6,153 bases of DNA from Chthoniobacter flavus (GCA_020720945.1 DYNR01000119.1:1339-7491), one strand, 5' to 3'. Positions 1-6,138 are shown, numbered from the stretch's first letter. The notes: generated from the letters alone by a model not told the origin. A program made the numbers and translations.

Positions 1-1
1 A

Positions 2-238
2 TGGCTAAATCCGGACGAAGACGATCCGACGAGCTTTGAAGCCGCCAGGGTCGGCAGGTGGATCAAGGCAAAACTTGCGGTTTCTCCCTCAAACCCTGCC
101 GGTTCCTCCGTGGGTTCTTTGGAGAACTACCCTGGCGGGTGTCTTTTTGTCGTTGCCGATATCGATGTCGTGGCGATTCCGGAGCAACCGATGCCCGACC
201 CTCCCGCCGTCCGACTCACCATCAATTTGTCCCGATGA
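2..238 (+). CDS. 3' end of an unidentified gene upstream of the prepilin gene (5' end outside window)
   Basis: Frame 2 is open from the window edge for 78 codons (beginning WLNPDEDDP, ending RLTINLSR) and stops at TGA 236-238. That stop overlaps the ATG of the next gene in an ATGA arrangement, which is typical of translationally coupled genes in one operon and is the main reason to believe this frame. I see no recognisable catalytic motif. The tail has a run of beta-like hydrophobic residues (around CLFVVADIDVVAIP) followed by a proline-rich stretch, which would suit the C-terminal sheet of a pilin-like protein. By position it may be another member of a pseudopilin cassette, but this is inference from context; the N-terminus that would show a prepilin leader lies outside the window. 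The competing frame 1 ATG at base 1 closes after 12 codons and is not credible. Confidence 0.6.
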   Translation, partial: WLNPDEDDPTSFEAARVGRWIKAKLAVSPSNPAGSSVGSLENYPGGCLFVVADIDVVAIPEQPMPDPPAVRLTINLSR

Positions 239-1104
239 AAAAAACTATTCTTTCTCGCCAAACCCAGCATCCGTCCAAATTGGGAGGTTTCTCCCTCGTC
301 GAACTGCTCGTCGCAACAACAGTTTCCATGTTGTTGATCGGGATTCTTCTCGGCGTAACAAACGGGATTTCCACGAACTACTCGCGGATGCAAACGAAGA
401 TACTAAACGAAGGGGACGCTTCGTTGGTTTTGGATCAAATCGTGCAAGACATTGATGGGATGGTAATTCCGACAATCCAAGGGGCGGAATCCCTGCGGGT
501 AACCAAAGAGACAGTCGAAGATTTTGATAATGCGATCTGGTTGACGCTGCTGACAACCGCGACCGACAAAGATGATTCGGACAAAGAAGGAAGCAACAAT
601 TTTAACGGGGCAACTCGGGCAGTTTCTTACCAGTTCGCATTTCAAAATGTGATTGATGGCGGTAGCGAAGATCCTTCGTATGCGATTTACCGTTCCATCG
701 CATCGGCGCGACATACTTTCGAAAATGCGGTCGGAGATGTCAATTTGCAAGAGGATTACTGGGGTGCGCTAGGCGAAGGTGGACCTTTGCCGCCAACGGA
801 CAAAGACGCATTATTGGCGGAAAATGTGGTGGATATCACGATCCGGTTTTTTTATCTCGACGAAGACGGAAATGAGAAATGGACAGAACCGGGAGACAAT
901 GTGCGAATCGGGCGCGATGGGACGACCGTCAACGACGAACCGCTTGCAAGCACAAGTGGTTTTTCTCGCGCTCAGGTTTCGGTGACTGTAGTTCCCCCCG
1001 CCGGTATGGAACTGCTAAAAAACAAAGTGCTGGAACGCCCCGAAGTAATCAAACGCTTCGGGAGAACTTTCGTCCGAGAAACATCGAATATCGGCGGGAA
1101 CTAA
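235..1104 (+). CDS. Prepilin-type N-terminal cleavage/methylation protein, GspJ-like minor pseudopilin (possible Verru_Chthon cassette protein C type)
   Basis: The 289-residue product begins with a short basic leader (MKKTILSRQTQHPSKLGG) followed by a classical type IV prepilin site: cleavage between G18 and F19, mature start FSLVELLVATTVSMLL, with the conserved glutamate at mature position 5 (E23) and a hydrophobic helix to about residue 43. Such proteins are processed by a PilD-type peptidase and assemble in a pilus or type II secretion pseudopilus. The remainder is an acidic globular domain, including SYQFAF (about 137-142), a later strand segment VVDITIRFFYLDEDG, and a closing RAQVSVTVVPP strand. 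This layout recalls GspJ-like minor pseudopilins and the verrucomicrobial cassette protein C family; the family name is from memory and not tested. The frame stays open upstream to a GTG at 58, but ATG 235 puts the leader at normal length and overlaps the preceding stop, so I prefer it. No clear SD precedes it, consistent with translational coupling. Confidence 0.85.
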   Translation: MKKTILSRQTQHPSKLGGFSLVELLVATTVSMLLIGILLGVTNGISTNYSRMQTKILNEGDASLVLDQIVQDIDGMVIPTIQGAESLRVTKETVEDFDNAIWLTLLTTATDKDDSDKEGSNNFNGATRAVSYQFAFQNVIDGGSEDPSYAIYRSIASARHTFENAVGDVNLQEDYWGALGEGGPLPPTDKDALLAENVVDITIRFFYLDEDGNEKWTEPGDNVRIGRDGTTVNDEPLASTSGFSRAQVSVTVVPPAGMELLKNKVLERPEVIKRFGRTFVRETSNIGGN

Positions 1105-1167
1105 TAATTCTCAACGAAAGGTTTTGCAAATTCCCAAATCTGCAATCTGCCTTCTTCAATCCACAAT
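1105..1167. other. Short convergent intergenic region
   Basis: These 63 bases separate the stop of the prepilin gene from the stop of the amidase gene on the opposite strand. I see no GC-rich stem followed by a T-run in either direction, so no intrinsic terminator can be called. It contains a small palindrome TTTGCAAA (1123-1130) and a tandem 7-mer, GCAGATT twice on the minus strand, that is part of a repeat found again at the right window edge. Confidence 0.6.
1132..1150 (-). repeat. Dispersed direct repeat, copy 1 (two GCAGATT units)
   Basis: On the minus strand this reads GCAGATTGCAGATTTGGGA, containing two exact 7-base units GCAGATT. The last 19 bases of the window (6135-6153) read GCAGATTGGAGATTGGGGA on the same strand, matching at 17 of 19 positions. 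Both copies are in non-coding DNA and in the same orientation. The second copy runs exactly to the window edge, so the true element may be longer. Its nature (intergenic repeat family, REP-like element or coincidence) cannot be told from two copies. Confidence 0.5.
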
Positions 1168-1905
1168 TCAAAGCCGTGGGGATTTGCCCCTCCGCTCGTC
1201 AATAATCCCTCGCACCACAGCCTCCGCCAACCTCTGGCGCACCCTTGGATTTTGCAGCATCTGGTTGTCGTAGGGATTGGAAACAAACCCTAATTCGCAA
1301 AGCACAGAAGGACGCAAGTTATTGCGGAGCACATGGAAACGGGCAAATTTAACCCCCCGATCCGCACACCGATACGCCCGCAAGGACTCCTCCAAAATGT
1401 TTGCGGCAAGACGCCTAGACCTCTCGCTGAAATAATAAATCTCTATCCCTTCCGGCGACCTTTTCTTAGCCCAATTGAAATGGATGCTCACAAAAATCGC
1501 CCCTCGGTTGCGGTTGCTGATGGCTGCCCGAGTTTCCAGCGGAATGAAAACATCGCGGTCGCGGGTCATCACAACGCGGTATCCCGCATCTTCCAGCAAA
1601 GGTTTCATTCGCAACACGACATCGAGAGCGAGCATTTTTTCCGGTTCGCCGCGCACAGACCGCGCGCCTAAATCGTGCGCCCCATGCCCGGCATCAAGAA
1701 CAACCGTATCAAACGCACCCGCCCCTGTCCCATAATCGCCAAACCCTGCGCACCCCACAAAAAAAAGCGCCACAACCAAAGGCAAAAACGCCATCAAAAA
1801 AATGCGCAAAACTCCCGCCTTTGCCCCACCAAAAAAATACCCGTTCCCCGAAGGGAGTCTAACTGGTTGTCGTGTCCGCACTATGCTGATTTCCTTGAAA
1901 CCCAA
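1168..1905 (-). CDS. N-acetylmuramoyl-L-alanine amidase (Amidase_3 family), probable lipoprotein
   Basis: Zinc amidase that would cut the bond between N-acetylmuramic acid and L-alanine in peptidoglycan, acting outside the cytoplasmic membrane. Family motifs are in order: LDAGHGAHDLGA with zinc ligand H74, PEK with E89, VSIHFN with H142, and a C-terminal PSVLCELGFVSN holding the catalytic glutamate E204. The domain (about 66-237) is compact and shows no long insertion of the kind that makes the autoinhibitory helix in divisome-activated AmiA/B/C enzymes. Residues 38-52 are a hydrophobic stretch ending FFVGC, a lipobox-like site with C52, suggesting membrane anchoring, although F rather than L at -3 is atypical. 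The start is uncertain. The outermost start is TTG (1903-1905). GTG at 1879-1881 has a better SD, AAGGA about 10 bases upstream. A TTG at residue 33 (1807-1809) or ATG at residue 38 (1792-1794) would give a signal peptide of more usual length. Residues are numbered from 1905. Confidence 0.9.
   Translation of the reverse strand: MGFKEISIVRTRQPVRLPSGNGYFFGGAKAGVLRIFLMAFLPLVVALFFVGCAGFGDYGTGAGAFDTVVLDAGHGAHDLGARSVRGEPEKMLALDVVLRMKPLLEDAGYRVVMTRDRDVFIPLETRAAISNRNRGAIFVSIHFNWAKKRSPEGIEIYYFSERSRRLAANILEESLRAYRCADRGVKFARFHVLRNNLRPSVLCELGFVSNPYDNQMLQNPRVRQRLAEAVVRGIIDERRGKSPRL
1879..1895 (-). promoter_or_regulatory. Candidate ribosome binding site and alternative GTG start of the amidase
   Basis: On the minus strand, AAGGA (1892-1896 region) lies about 10 bases before GTG 1881-1879, in frame with the amidase. 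It is the best SD-like sequence near any of the in-frame starts and would give a 237-residue protein. It still leaves about 29 residues before the hydrophobic signal segment, which is long, so it does not settle the start. Confidence 0.35.
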
Positions 1906-1958
1906 CTCAAGCCCAAAAAAAAAAGCAAATCAACCTAAAAAGAACAAACGGAAACCAT

Positions 1959-1979
1959 GGGGAGTCGCCGAAAGTCCCC
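1959..1979 (-). other. Small stem-loop in the amidase leader
   Basis: GGGGA (1959-1963) pairs perfectly with TCCCC (1975-1979) across an 11-base loop. It sits about 55-75 bases before the outermost amidase start. A short stem with a wide loop like this can arise by chance; no riboswitch family is recognisable. Confidence 0.25.
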
Positions 1980-2051
1980 CTGACCCGCATTTTTATCCGA
2001 TCCGAAAAATCCACCTCTCCTTGTCACTCCTCAAAGAGATTCTCTAAGCAA

Positions 2052-2106
2052 CAGCAACCCAACGGCTTATGCCAACCCAATCGAGGCAACTAGCCGTTGG
2101 ATGCTG
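2052..2106. repeat. Long interrupted inverted repeat (18 bp in three blocks)
   Basis: Three nested complementary blocks share one axis: CAGCA (2052-2056) with TGCTG (2102-2106), CCAACGGCT (2059-2067) with AGCCGTTGG (2092-2100), and TGCC (2070-2073) with GGCA (2085-2088), closing an 11-base loop. The bulges between blocks are only 1-3 bases. All 18 pairs are Watson-Crick, so chance origin is unlikely. It lies 73 or more bases past the glpD stop. There is no T-run directly after the stem in either direction, so it is not a canonical intrinsic terminator. It could be an RNA structure protecting the glp mRNA 3' end, a structured 5' leader or small RNA, or a REP-like palindromic repeat. Confidence 0.65.
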
Positions 2107-2129
2107 AAAAAAATGGTTTTTGGAATTGC

Positions 2130-2156
2130 CGTGCAAGCCGTTTTTCGGATTGCACG
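2130..2156 (-). terminator. Stem-loop after glpD, possible non-canonical terminator
   Basis: CGTGCAA (2130-2136) pairs with TTGCACG (2150-2156), then one mismatch, then CCG with CGG, around a 5-base loop: 10 pairs and a tight loop. It begins 24 bases after the glpD stop, where a 3'-end structure is expected. In the minus direction a T7 tract follows (2113-2107), but 16 bases after the stem, which is too far for a textbook intrinsic terminator. I call it as the probable end structure of the glp transcript with modest confidence; a Rho-dependent or processed end would fit equally well. Confidence 0.4.
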
Positions 2157-2179
2157 AAATGGAAAACCCACGCTTGCAT

Positions 2180-3751
2180 CTACGCTCCGCTCAAGTATCC
2201 CTGCGCCAAACGGATAAAATCTTCGGTTTCCTGTTTTTCCCAAGCCGCATCTTTGCCCAGTTCTCTGGCCAAAAGGGAAGCCGCTACGGGTGCCGCTTCG
2301 ATGGATGCCTGTGCGTCAAGAATCAAAGCCCTCGTCCTGCGAGAAAGGACATCCTCAATCTTGCGGGCTTGCTCGAATCTTGCAGCCCAAACGATTGCGG
2401 CTTTCGTGTAAGGCAAGCGCTCGTGCAACAGTCCAGCCAACTCGGGTTCTTTCTCGATCAGTTCCATCACCTTTTCTGCATCGCTACCATAAACCGCCAT
2501 GTCGTCGGGCAACGGTGCCGCATTCGAGCTACGCCAGCCATGAAGCTGCAAATTTTCTGTCACGCAAGGATGGTCGGGCAACCCTGCCAGCGTGATGGCG
2601 TGGTCCAGCGTGTCTTCCGCCATCTTCCGGTAAGTCGTCCATTTCCCTCCCGCAATTGTCACCAACCCGGACGGTGAAACAAACACCTCGTGGTTCCTCG
2701 AAATCGCCTTCGTCGCCCCGCCGCCTTTGCCGGGAGGCCTCACCAGCGGACGCTGCCCGGCAAACACGCTCAATATGTCCGCCTCGGTCGGCACTTTCGC
2801 CAAATAACGCGCCGCATTCCGCAAAATAAAACCGATTTCTTCTTTCAATGCCCTCGGCTCTTCGTCGGGCGACTCCATCGCATTATCCGTCGTCCCCACC
2901 AAAACTTTCCCGTGCCAAGGAATCACGAAAAGGACCCTCCCATCGTCCGTGTGCGGCACCATGACCGCAGAATCCCCTTGCAAAAACGAACGGTCAAAAA
3001 CCAAATGAACCCCTTGGCTCGGCTGGACGGAACGGACGGCTTGCGGGTCGTCCAAGAGTCGGATCGAATCGGAAAAAATCCCTGTCGCATTGATGACCAC
3101 GCTCCCCGAAACCGTGTATTCTTTCCCTGTTTCGGCATCGACAAACTCCACTCCCGTAATCAGTCCTGCCTCCTTTTGGATGCCCGTGACCCGGCAGTAG
3201 TTCAAAACACACGCCCCGTTGTTCACCGCCGTTTGCGCCAGCGTGACAGCCAACCGCGCATCGTCAAACTGCCCGTCAAAATACTCCACGCCCCCCATGA
3301 GGTGCTCTTGCTCGATGTTGGGAATCCGGGCAATCGTTTCCTCTTTCGAAACAAGCCGAGATTTTGCCAGATTCAGCTTTCCCGCCAATGCATCGTAAAC
3401 CTTCAAACCGATCCCGAAAAACGGCCCTTCCCACCACTTGTAACTCGGGACGATAAAACTCAAATGATGGACCAGATGCGGGGCGTTCCGGTGCATCAAA
3501 CCCCTCTCCCGCAACGCTTCCAAAACCAGAGGGATGTCCCCTTGCTCCAGATACCGCACCCCGCCGTGGACGAGTTTGGTGCTCCTGCTGGAAGTGCCTT
3601 GCGCAAAGTCTTTTGCTTCGAGCAAAAGCGTCCGATACCCCCTCGTGGCTGCATCGACGGCAATACCCAAACCCGTCGCTCCTCCCCCCACGATGATGAT
3701 GTCCCAATAAGAAGTTTCTCCCAACAATTGAAGCTGTTTGTTTCTGTTCAT
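2180..3751 (-). CDS. glpD: FAD-dependent (aerobic-type) glycerol-3-phosphate dehydrogenase
   Basis: Oxidises sn-glycerol-3-phosphate to dihydroxyacetone phosphate, passing electrons through FAD to membrane quinones; a peripheral inner-membrane flavoprotein. The 523-residue protein is near the usual length (about 500-560). The N-terminal Rossmann motif is DIIIVGGGATGLG (glycines at 22-24, 27, 29) with the ribose-binding acidic residue E45. The family signature GTSSRSTKLVHGGVRYLE follows at 52-69. The DAO-fold core contains FVIPWHGKVLVGTTDN (275-290), VFAGQRPLVRP (329-339) and IAGGKWTTYRKMAED (366-380). The C-terminal domain carries EDVLSRRTRALILDAQ (466-481). All blocks are present and in order, with no break. 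It is the last gene of the glpF-glpK-glpD run, 51 bases after glpK. The ATG start is well placed relative to the FAD motif, but only a weak GAAAG lies upstream, and the ATG is immediately preceded by T6. Confidence 0.97.
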   Translation of the reverse strand: MNRNKQLQLLGETSYWDIIIVGGGATGLGIAVDAATRGYRTLLLEAKDFAQGTSSRSTKLVHGGVRYLEQGDIPLVLEALRERGLMHRNAPHLVHHLSFIVPSYKWWEGPFFGIGLKVYDALAGKLNLAKSRLVSKEETIARIPNIEQEHLMGGVEYFDGQFDDARLAVTLAQTAVNNGACVLNYCRVTGIQKEAGLITGVEFVDAETGKEYTVSGSVVINATGIFSDSIRLLDDPQAVRSVQPSQGVHLVFDRSFLQGDSAVMVPHTDDGRVLFVIPWHGKVLVGTTDNAMESPDEEPRALKEEIGFILRNAARYLAKVPTEADILSVFAGQRPLVRPPGKGGGATKAISRNHEVFVSPSGLVTIAGGKWTTYRKMAEDTLDHAITLAGLPDHPCVTENLQLHGWRSSNAAPLPDDMAVYGSDAEKVMELIEKEPELAGLLHERLPYTKAAIVWAARFEQARKIEDVLSRRTRALILDAQASIEAAPVAASLLARELGKDAAWEKQETEDFIRLAQGYLSGA

Positions 3752-3802
3752 AAAAAATACTTTCGCTGTGTGTTTCGTTTTGTTTTCAAATCGGGAGATC
3801 GT
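3752..3802 (-). other. glpK-glpD intergenic spacer
   Basis: A 51-base gap within the operon. In the transcript direction it is A-rich and ends GTATTTTTT directly before the glpD ATG. It has no hairpin or terminator, consistent with co-transcription, and no strong Shine-Dalgarno sequence. Confidence 0.5.
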
Positions 3803-5299
3803 TCATTCTGCCGCCGCCCACCCCCGCGCTCGCTTGACGGCTTTTTTCCAAACCTTCATTTTTTCTTTCCTGTCTCTGGCCGTGATTGCCGGATGGAAAG
3901 ACCTCTCCACGGACCGAATGGAATCCAACACTCCTAAGTCGGACCAAACTCCTGCCCCCAACCCCGCGAGCATCGCCGCCCCGATCGCCGTGCTTTCGAT
4001 GTTCTTCGGTCGCTCCACCCCCAAACCCAGCAAATCCGCCTGCGTCTGCATGAGCAAATCGCTGGCGCACGCACCCCCGTCCACCCGCAAAAGCGCGATT
4101 TTTTTCCCTGAATCTTTTTCCATCGCCGCAATCAAATCGGCGACTTGAAAAGCGATGCCGTCCAAGGTTGCCCGCGCGATGTGCGCGGCTGTGGAACCGC
4201 GGCTCAAACCCAAAATCGAACCGCACGCCGCCGGATCCCAGTAAGGTGCTCCCAACCCCGTAAAAGCGGGAACGAGCACCACCCCGCCGCTGTCTGGCAC
4301 TCTTGAAGCCAACTCGTTAACTTCCGATGCCGAGCGGATAATCCCCAACCCATCACGCAACCATTGAATGGAAGCGCCCCCCATAAATACGCTGCCTTCA
4401 AGCGCGTATTGCACGGGGGCATCTCCGATTTGCCACGCCACGGTCGTCAGCATCCGATTCGCGCTGAAAATCGCATCCCCGCCAGTGAAAGCCAACAAGA
4501 AACACCCGGTCCCATAAGTGCATTTTACCTGCCCTGGGCGGGTGCACAACTGCCCAAAAAGAGCCGCTTGCTGGTCGCCGATCGCACCGCAAACGGGAAT
4601 CTCCGCCCCGAAAATCGAAGAATCCGTCACCCCGATTCTCCCGCTACTGGGAACGATTTCCGGAAGGACTGCCATCGGAATGTCAAACAAGGACATCAAA
4701 TCTTCGTCCCACTTCCCGGAACGAATATTCATGAGCATCGTCCTGGACGCATTGCTCACATCGGTGACATGGCACCTGCCCCCTGTCAGCTTAAAAATCA
4801 ACCAGCTATCAATAGTCCCCGCCGCCAGTTCCCCCGCTTCCGCCCGCGATTGCCCGTCTGGGATTTCTTTCAAAATCCAATGCAGCTTGCTCGCCGAAAA
4901 ATACGGGTCGAGCAACAGTCCCGTGCGCTGCTGCACGAGGACTTCCTTGCCTTCCTCGCGCAAAGCATTCATGTGTTCGCCCGTCCTGCGGTCTTGCCAA
5001 ACAATGGCGCGATGGACAGGCTTCCCGGTTTTCCTGTCCCAAACCACTACGGTTTCCCTCTGGTTCGTGATCCCGATCGCCGCGACTTCTCCCGCCGTAA
5101 TCCCCGCTTTTTCTAAAGCTTCCCGCACGGTATCTTGCACGCTCTGCCAAATCTCTTCCGCATCGTGTTCGACCCTGCCCGGCTGCGGAAAATGCTGGGT
5201 GAACTCCTTTTGCCCCGATGCAACAGCATCCAGTTTTTCGTTGTAAATGATTGCCCTGGAACTCGTTGTTCCCTGATCGATGGAGAGGATGTATTTCAT
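3803..5299 (-). CDS. glpK: Glycerol kinase
   Basis: Phosphorylates glycerol with ATP to sn-glycerol-3-phosphate in the cytoplasm, trapping the sugar alcohol. The 498 residues match the family's usual length (502 in E. coli). FGGY-kinase blocks are all present: phosphate-binding SIDQGTTSSRA (6-16), NQRET (79-83) with the glycerol-contacting R81 and E82, IVWQDRRT (99-106), DPYFSASKLHW (131-141) with Y133, GDQQAALFG (241-249) with catalytic base D242, TYGTGCFLL (261-269), EGSVFMGGASIQWLRDG (301-317), and ATP-side LRVDGGACASDLLMQTQADLL (404-424). The histidine phosphorylated by HPr in Firmicutes enzymes is not evident in the corresponding stretch (226-233). The EIIA-Glc-binding segment of the E. 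coli enzyme is replaced by a basic stretch near 470-480. It lies 30 bases after glpF. The leader CCCCCATTTTT before ATG has no Shine-Dalgarno sequence. Confidence 0.98.
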   Translation of the reverse strand: MKYILSIDQGTTSSRAIIYNEKLDAVASGQKEFTQHFPQPGRVEHDAEEIWQSVQDTVREALEKAGITAGEVAAIGITNQRETVVVWDRKTGKPVHRAIVWQDRRTGEHMNALREEGKEVLVQQRTGLLLDPYFSASKLHWILKEIPDGQSRAEAGELAAGTIDSWLIFKLTGGRCHVTDVSNASRTMLMNIRSGKWDEDLMSLFDIPMAVLPEIVPSSGRIGVTDSSIFGAEIPVCGAIGDQQAALFGQLCTRPGQVKCTYGTGCFLLAFTGGDAIFSANRMLTTVAWQIGDAPVQYALEGSVFMGGASIQWLRDGLGIIRSASEVNELASRVPDSGGVVLVPAFTGLGAPYWDPAACGSILGLSRGSTAAHIARATLDGIAFQVADLIAAMEKDSGKKIALLRVDGGACASDLLMQTQADLLGLGVERPKNIESTAIGAAMLAGLGAGVWSDLGVLDSIRSVERSFHPAITARDRKEKMKVWKKAVKRARGWAAAE

Positions 5300-5329
5300 A
5301 AAAATGGGGGTTGCAAAAAACTGGCGGCA
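5300..5329 (-). other. glpF-glpK intergenic spacer with U-rich, SD-less leader
   Basis: The 30 bases between the glpF stop and the glpK ATG read, on the minus strand, as a T6 tract, GCAACCCCCA and T5 just before ATG. There is no purine-rich SD-like sequence. The short distance supports one transcript with glpF. Confidence 0.5.
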
Positions 5330-6073
5330 TCAAAATTTTCCTAAAGCACCATAGACAACAGCGGCGAGAGCACCGCCGGCCAGAGGACCGAACACGGGGA
5401 TCCAAGCATAGCCCCAATCGCTGTTTCCCTTTCCTGCCACTGGCAAAAGAAAATGCGCCAGACGCGGGCCAAAATCGCGTGCCGGGTTGATCGCATACCC
5501 CGTCGGACCTCCGAGCGAAAGCCCGATCCCAAACACGAGCAACGCCACGGGCAATGCGCCCAACGCCCCCAAATCAATCGGATAAACCGCACCTCCAACA
5601 GGCGCTCCCGTCGCCCCCTTCATGCAAAAAACTCCGAACACTAACACGAATGTCCCGATGGCTTCGCAAGCGAAGTTTGCCGGTGCGTTGCGGATCGCCG
5701 GCCCCGTGCAAAAAATCGCGAGCTTCGCGCCCGGATCGTCCGAAATTTTCCAGTGTGGATAAAACGCCACCCAAACCGTTGCCGCCCCCAACATCGCACC
5801 CAAAACCTGCGCCACCATATACCCCGGCACGCTTGCCCAAGCAAAATTCCCTGCCATCGCCATCGCCAAAGTCACGGCAGGATTCAAATGGGCACCACTA
5901 ATTCTGGCGACCGAAAAAACGGCGACAAAAACCGCAACGGCCCAACCGGCGGTTATCACGATCCAGCCAGCGTTTTGCGCCTTGCTCTTGTTTAACAACA
6001 CATTAGCAACAACACCATCACCCAGAAGGATGAGAAGCGCTGTTCCGATCAGTTCAGCGATGTAGGGGGTCAC
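5330..6073 (-). CDS. glpF: Glycerol facilitator (aquaglyceroporin, MIP family)
   Basis: Inner-membrane channel for passive uptake of glycerol and other small polyols. The 247-residue protein shows the duplicated MIP fold, with about six hydrophobic membrane segments and two half-helices carrying the NPA motifs: SGAHLNPAVT (N64) and GYAINPARDFGPR (N196). The selectivity filter reads as glycerol-type: W44 (20 residues before the first NPA, the same spacing as W48 in E. coli GlpF), Y193 where E. coli has F200, and R199. D200 after the second NPA is the hallmark of glycerol facilitators against water-only aquaporins. It heads a run with glpK and glpD, which supports a glycerol role. The start is GTG at 6071-6073. 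GTGGGAT about 11 bases upstream is at best a weak SD, and a better GGAG is about 19 bases upstream. No alternative start nearby looks better. Confidence 0.96.
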   Translation of the reverse strand: MTPYIAELIGTALLILLGDGVVANVLLNKSKAQNAGWIVITAGWAVAVFVAVFSVARISGAHLNPAVTLAMAMAGNFAWASVPGYMVAQVLGAMLGAATVWVAFYPHWKISDDPGAKLAIFCTGPAIRNAPANFACEAIGTFVLVFGVFCMKGATGAPVGGAVYPIDLGALGALPVALLVFGIGLSLGGPTGYAINPARDFGPRLAHFLLPVAGKGNSDWGYAWIPVFGPLAGGALAAVVYGALGKF

Positions 6074-6098
6074 GGCAACTAAAATCCCACAACTCCTG

Positions 6099-6116
6099 TT
6101 TTCTCACAAGAGAAAA
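6099..6116. promoter_or_regulatory. Perfect inverted repeat upstream of glpF, possible operator or leader hairpin
   Basis: TTTTCTC (6099-6105) and GAGAAAA (6110-6116) are perfect complements around a 4-base spacer ACAA, ending 25 bases before the glpF start codon. The size and dyad symmetry would suit a dimeric repressor site; it could equally be a weak leader hairpin. It does not resemble the E. coli GlpR operator as I know it. No confident -35/-10 pair is visible: TTGTGA then 17 bases then GATTTT is the nearest, and its -10 is poor. Confidence 0.35.
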
Positions 6117-6119
6117 AGC

Positions 6120-6138
6120 GGGAGATTTTTCCGCTCCC
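6120..6138. other. Small stem-loop in the glpF upstream region
   Basis: GGGAG (6120-6124) pairs with CTCCC (6134-6138) across a 9-base loop; an alternative GCGG (6118-6121) with CCGC (6131-6134) overlaps it. It sits between the 7-bp dyad and the window-edge repeat. In the minus direction it could be the end of an upstream transcript, but no T-run directly follows the stem, only a T5 tract a few bases on (6117-6113). Confidence 0.25.

Larger units (their letters stand above)
1906..2179. other. Non-coding gap between glpD and the amidase
   Basis: This 274-base stretch has no credible gene; the ORFs crossing it are extensions of frames antisense to glpD or the amidase. Reading in the direction of transcription (minus), it holds a stem-loop (2156-2130), a T7 tract (2113-2107), a long interrupted hairpin (2106-2052), a small stem GGGGA/TCCCC (1979-1959) and a T10 tract (1924-1915) just before the amidase reading frame. 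I could not pick out a convincing -35/-10 promoter for the amidase, although its distance from glpD and the intervening structures suggest that it has its own. Confidence 0.6.

Noticed and set aside
1..39. ATG at base 1 opening a 12-codon frame
   Set aside because: It is very short, has no visible upstream context, and conflicts with the longer frame 2 that ends in coupling overlap with the next gene.
58..234. N-terminal extension of the prepilin gene from GTG 58
   Set aside because: It would put 59 extra residues before a normal prepilin leader and overlap the upstream gene by 180 bases; ATG 235 gives a standard leader and an ATGA overlap.
1178..1190. GGGGATTTGCCCC stem as a terminator for the convergent genes
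   Set aside because: It lies inside the amidase coding region, has only a 4-bp stem, and no T-run follows on either strand.
1906..2179. Possible tRNA, known riboswitch or small protein gene in the glpD-amidase gap
   Set aside because: No cloverleaf, no conserved T-loop sequence, and no recognisable riboswitch core; small open frames there have no plausible start or composition. Only the hairpins stand out.
2690..3937. A 415-codon open frame on the plus strand
   Set aside because: It is antisense to glpD and runs into the glpK end. Its translation is rich in R, P and H with no motif, while the minus strand gives a full-length glycerol-3-phosphate dehydrogenase.
4364..5246. Two long plus-strand open frames (about 240-250 codons)
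   Set aside because: Both lie wholly antisense to glpK, overlap each other in different frames, and show low-complexity, motif-free translations.
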